NCBI GenBank assembly: GCA_021772335.1
Contig: JAJFMD010000005.1
Coordinates: 62,001 to 126,000, forward strand
Direction of reading: 5' to 3'
Length of the DNA stretch: 64,000 nt
Source of the DNA: Chlamydiota bacterium
GTDB taxonomy: Bacteria; Chlamydiota; Chlamydiia; Chlamydiales; Rhabdochlamydiaceae
This document shows positions 61,816 through 64,000 of this stretch, one piece after another. The translations under genes and the position numbers were made by a program. Within the stretch, counting starts at the first letter, position 1. Each line of letters begins with the position of its first letter. Below the pieces are notes generated by a model. The model ran no database searches and had not been told where the DNA came from. It saw only the letters and a program-made list of their open reading frames with translations.

Positions 61816-64000
61816 TTAAATAATTTTTAGTTGTTTGAGTCTTTTTTTGATTTTTTCTTCTTCAAGAGGCTGATTAGTGTAGCGGTAGAAGAGGAGGAGC
61901 TGATCTAAAAGTTTGCTCTTTTCATAATAAAATGCTCCTTGCCACCACTTTCCATCTAGGTCTATTTTGCCATGTAAAAAATCGCGTAAAAGAGAAGTGA
62001 GAGGAGGGAATCTAGCATCGGATGGGGGAGAGAAAAATGAAAGGCTTCTCTCAGGACCGAGCATTTTAGCTGCGCAGTAAGCATTCATCAAAGCTTGTTG
62101 TGGCTTAACGTCCCAAAACTCTTCAATATGTTCAGTGGAGTAGTCTAGAGATTGGTCTGCTGCAAGTTCTGCTAGCGTTTTGATCGCATTGAATTGTATC
62201 CGCTCTTCAGATGTTAAATTCATCTTTTCAACAAGAGGTAGTAGAGGAAGAATGCGATCAGTTTGGTTACTATATAAAAATTTTTCGACGAGATAGCGTG
62301 CGCTACGCCATGCATAAGGCCCGTGAGGCAGCTTGATAAGCTCTTTTAAATCATCGCTTTTTAATACAAAGGAGAGATGTGGGTCGCGTATTTCTTTGAT
62401 CAAATGTTGGCAGTTGAGTTTGAGCAATAGATAGACGCATAGATCATGGAAAGAGGGGTCTTCATCAGTATTATTTTCAATGAGCTCTTGAAGGACGCGC
62501 GGCTTGCCGAGCCAAAAGGCGATTTTCGCGGCAATGATATTGCGATCATTAGATTCAGGACAAAACCAAAGCGGTTGCATGTTGTGGTTTAAGTTGTCGA
62601 TCAGTTGCTGATTTTCCCTGTCTTGAAGAAGATTGGGAAGTTGCGAGAGAGTGAGTAGCGCGAAACAGTAAGCAGTTAGTCGGTTTTCGCCCGCTGCTTC
62701 ATGCAATCTAAAAAGAATATGCTCTTTGAGAATGGGTAATAGGGGATGATGGGGATATTTGCGTAGAGGAAGTTCTAAGCATTTCATCTCTTCTTCAAGA
62801 TTTTCGGCTGCTTTGTAGACAAGCGCTTTGCCTAGGTATTCTAAAGGTTCTCCGGGTGTATCATGCAATTGATCAAACTCTTTCAGAGCTTGATCAAAGA
62901 TTTTTTTTCGTCCGCGCTTGAGTTGCATCGATTGCTCAATCAATGTTAAGCCTGCTCGAAATTGAGCTTGGAGTCCTTCAGATCTACCGGGAAAAGAAAA
63001 GGCAATTCTCCTGTATTCCTCAAGAGCAGCTTCAAAGTGTTTTTCCGCAAGTAAAGCATCTGGAATACGCAAGCAGTTAACCATCACATTTTGTCCACCG
63101 AGATAGACATCGCAATTGTGAAGTGTAAAGTTACTATCGCGCATCAACAGCCCAAGATGTGTTCCGATTAAAGGCATATGACTCGTGTATGTGAAAGGAG
63201 GAAGATCGTCAATGCAGATCAGCAGTTCTCCTTCGCGCTTTTCAATGGTCATCTCTATCGGTTTGTCAGGATGAATCTCCGTTGAAGAAACTCGAGCAAC
63301 CTCAACGTTTGAGCGAAATAGCCTAACGCCACTTCTACTAAACCAAATACAATAACCCTTTTCAAAACCACCATTTTCAAATTCACGCGAAACACCGAGT
63401 AAAAAACCCAATCCATGAGAGGTTCGATCAAGAGTGAAGCGCGCCTCGATCTTGACATTGCCTGGAAATGCCTCTTTGGAAATCATCAAACTCATCCATT
63501 CCATCACATTCGGACTGCGTGTGATGGCAGATTGTTTTGTCATTAAGACGTTTTCTTGGAACTCCCAGTGCTCTTTTTCTTCGATTTTGAGCGATTGGAT
63601 ATGAGCCCATGTGGGTTTGCCTTCAATATAATCTTCCAAATCAGCGATCAATTTTTCAACAGATTGGTAGCGTTTTTCAGGGTTTTTAGAGAGACACTTC
63701 ATCGCAATTTTAGCAAGAAAGTGAGGAATGTCGCGGTAAGGAGCAACTTCAGCAGGATTTTGCAACGTTTCTTTTTGGCACACCAGTTGAAAATGCTTAA
63801 GATCCTTGCGCTTAAATGGCATTTGGAGAGTCAAAAGCTGATAGAGCATAATGCCTAATGCATACACCTCACTGCATACTGTTGCCTTGCTGCCATCTGC
63901 GCGCTCTGGGGCAAGATAGTTTAAGGTGCCAACAACTTTACCTGGAGTAGTTAAGTCTTCTTCATCAGTAACTTCAATCTCCTCGAGGTCATTCTTTTGA
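61816..64000 (-). CDS. pknD: PknD-like serine/threonine protein kinase, C-terminal part
   Basis: The frame is open to the right edge, so the N-terminal kinase lobe is outside the window. Visible from the edge are the end of the activation segment (PGKVVGTLNYLAPERADGSK, containing the APE motif) and helix F (VYALGIMLYQLLTLQMPF), where the usual Asp before VY is Glu. Then follow the C-lobe arginine region (CLSKNPEKRYQSVEKLIADL), a beta-sandwich-like domain of about 150 residues and a long helical, TPR-like region to the end. Position after valS and this layout match chlamydial PknD, which phosphorylates serine and threonine. Confidence 0.88.
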   Translation of the reverse strand, partial: QKNDLEEIEVTDEEDLTTPGKVVGTLNYLAPERADGSKATVCSEVYALGIMLYQLLTLQMPFKRKDLKHFQLVCQKETLQNPAEVAPYRDIPHFLAKIAMKCLSKNPEKRYQSVEKLIADLEDYIEGKPTWAHIQSLKIEEKEHWEFQENVLMTKQSAITRSPNVMEWMSLMISKEAFPGNVKIEARFTLDRTSHGLGFLLGVSREFENGGFEKGYCIWFSRSGVRLFRSNVEVARVSSTEIHPDKPIEMTIEKREGELLICIDDLPPFTYTSHMPLIGTHLGLLMRDSNFTLHNCDVYLGGQNVMVNCLRIPDALLAEKHFEAALEEYRRIAFSFPGRSEGLQAQFRAGLTLIEQSMQLKRGRKKIFDQALKEFDQLHDTPGEPLEYLGKALVYKAAENLEEEMKCLELPLRKYPHHPLLPILKEHILFRLHEAAGENRLTAYCFALLTLSQLPNLLQDRENQQLIDNLNHNMQPLWFCPESNDRNIIAAKIAFWLGKPRVLQELIENNTDEDPSFHDLCVYLLLKLNCQHLIKEIRDPHLSFVLKSDDLKELIKLPHGPYAWRSARYLVEKFLYSNQTDRILPLLPLVEKMNLTSEERIQFNAIKTLAELAADQSLDYSTEHIEEFWDVKPQQALMNAYCAAKMLGPERSLSFFSPPSDARFPPLTSLLRDFLHGKIDLDGKWWQGAFYYEKSKLLDQLLLFYRYTNQPLEEEKIKKRLKQLKII

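Noticed and set aside
1-64000. CRISPR array, insertion sequences or prophage genes
   Set aside because: No regularly spaced repeats, transposase, integrase or phage structural genes were found anywhere in the window.

Overview
The window comes from an environmental, chlamydia-like bacterium (phylum Chlamydiota, probably order Parachlamydiales; I cannot fix the genus). The main evidence is gene order. The run infA - tRNA-Thr - tuf - tRNA-Trp - secE - nusG - rplK - rplA - rplJ - rplL - rpoB - rpoC, then transaldolase, then a V-type ATPase operon (E - DUF2764 - A - B - D - I - K), then valS and the start of a PknD-type kinase, matches the conserved chlamydial order. DUF2764 in the subunit-C position, the BON-DUF1207 outer-membrane protein and proteins with paired hydrophobic segments point the same way. 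Base composition is low in G+C, and none of the three tRNA genes encodes CCA.

Bases 1-9,500 hold metabolic and transport genes: the end of a CofE/FolC2-like ligase, a B3/4-domain protein facing an ArgP-like LysR regulator, a GNAT enzyme, a candidate YopT-like (C58) cysteine protease, a MarR/SRPBCC operon with a palindromic operator, proBA, and a polar amino-acid ABC transporter. Upstream of the transporter lies a sigma70-like promoter and a 26-codon ORF with a strong ribosome binding site that ends Arg-Arg-Pro-Arg-Arg-stop. It looks like an undescribed arginine-sensing leader peptide.

Bases 9,500-26,600 are accessory. They hold a protein with weak ADP-ribosyltransferase-like features, a HAF-repeat exported protein, two GNAT enzymes (one enclosed between an intact CAU tRNA gene and a decayed copy of it), an exported FMN reductase, a sodium:solute symporter, the BON-DUF1207 protein, a LOG-domain protein, MYG1-HIT, a HEAT-repeat protein, and two tandem Inc-like membrane proteins next to sufE.

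Bases 26,600-39,700 are the translation/transcription core, closed by a clear terminator after rpoC. Between rpoC and tal sits an inserted gene of 1028 codons with an Inc-like hydrophobic pair; its frame stays open for 77 codons after its TGA. Between tal and the V-ATPase lies a family of small exported proteins, two of which overlap the next gene by about 31 bases.

Bases 47,000-64,000 hold the V-ATPase operon with a translationally coupled F-box-like gene, then fumC, a Nudix hydrolase, a lipoprotein, DAHP synthase, valS and a truncated PknD-like kinase that leaves the right edge.
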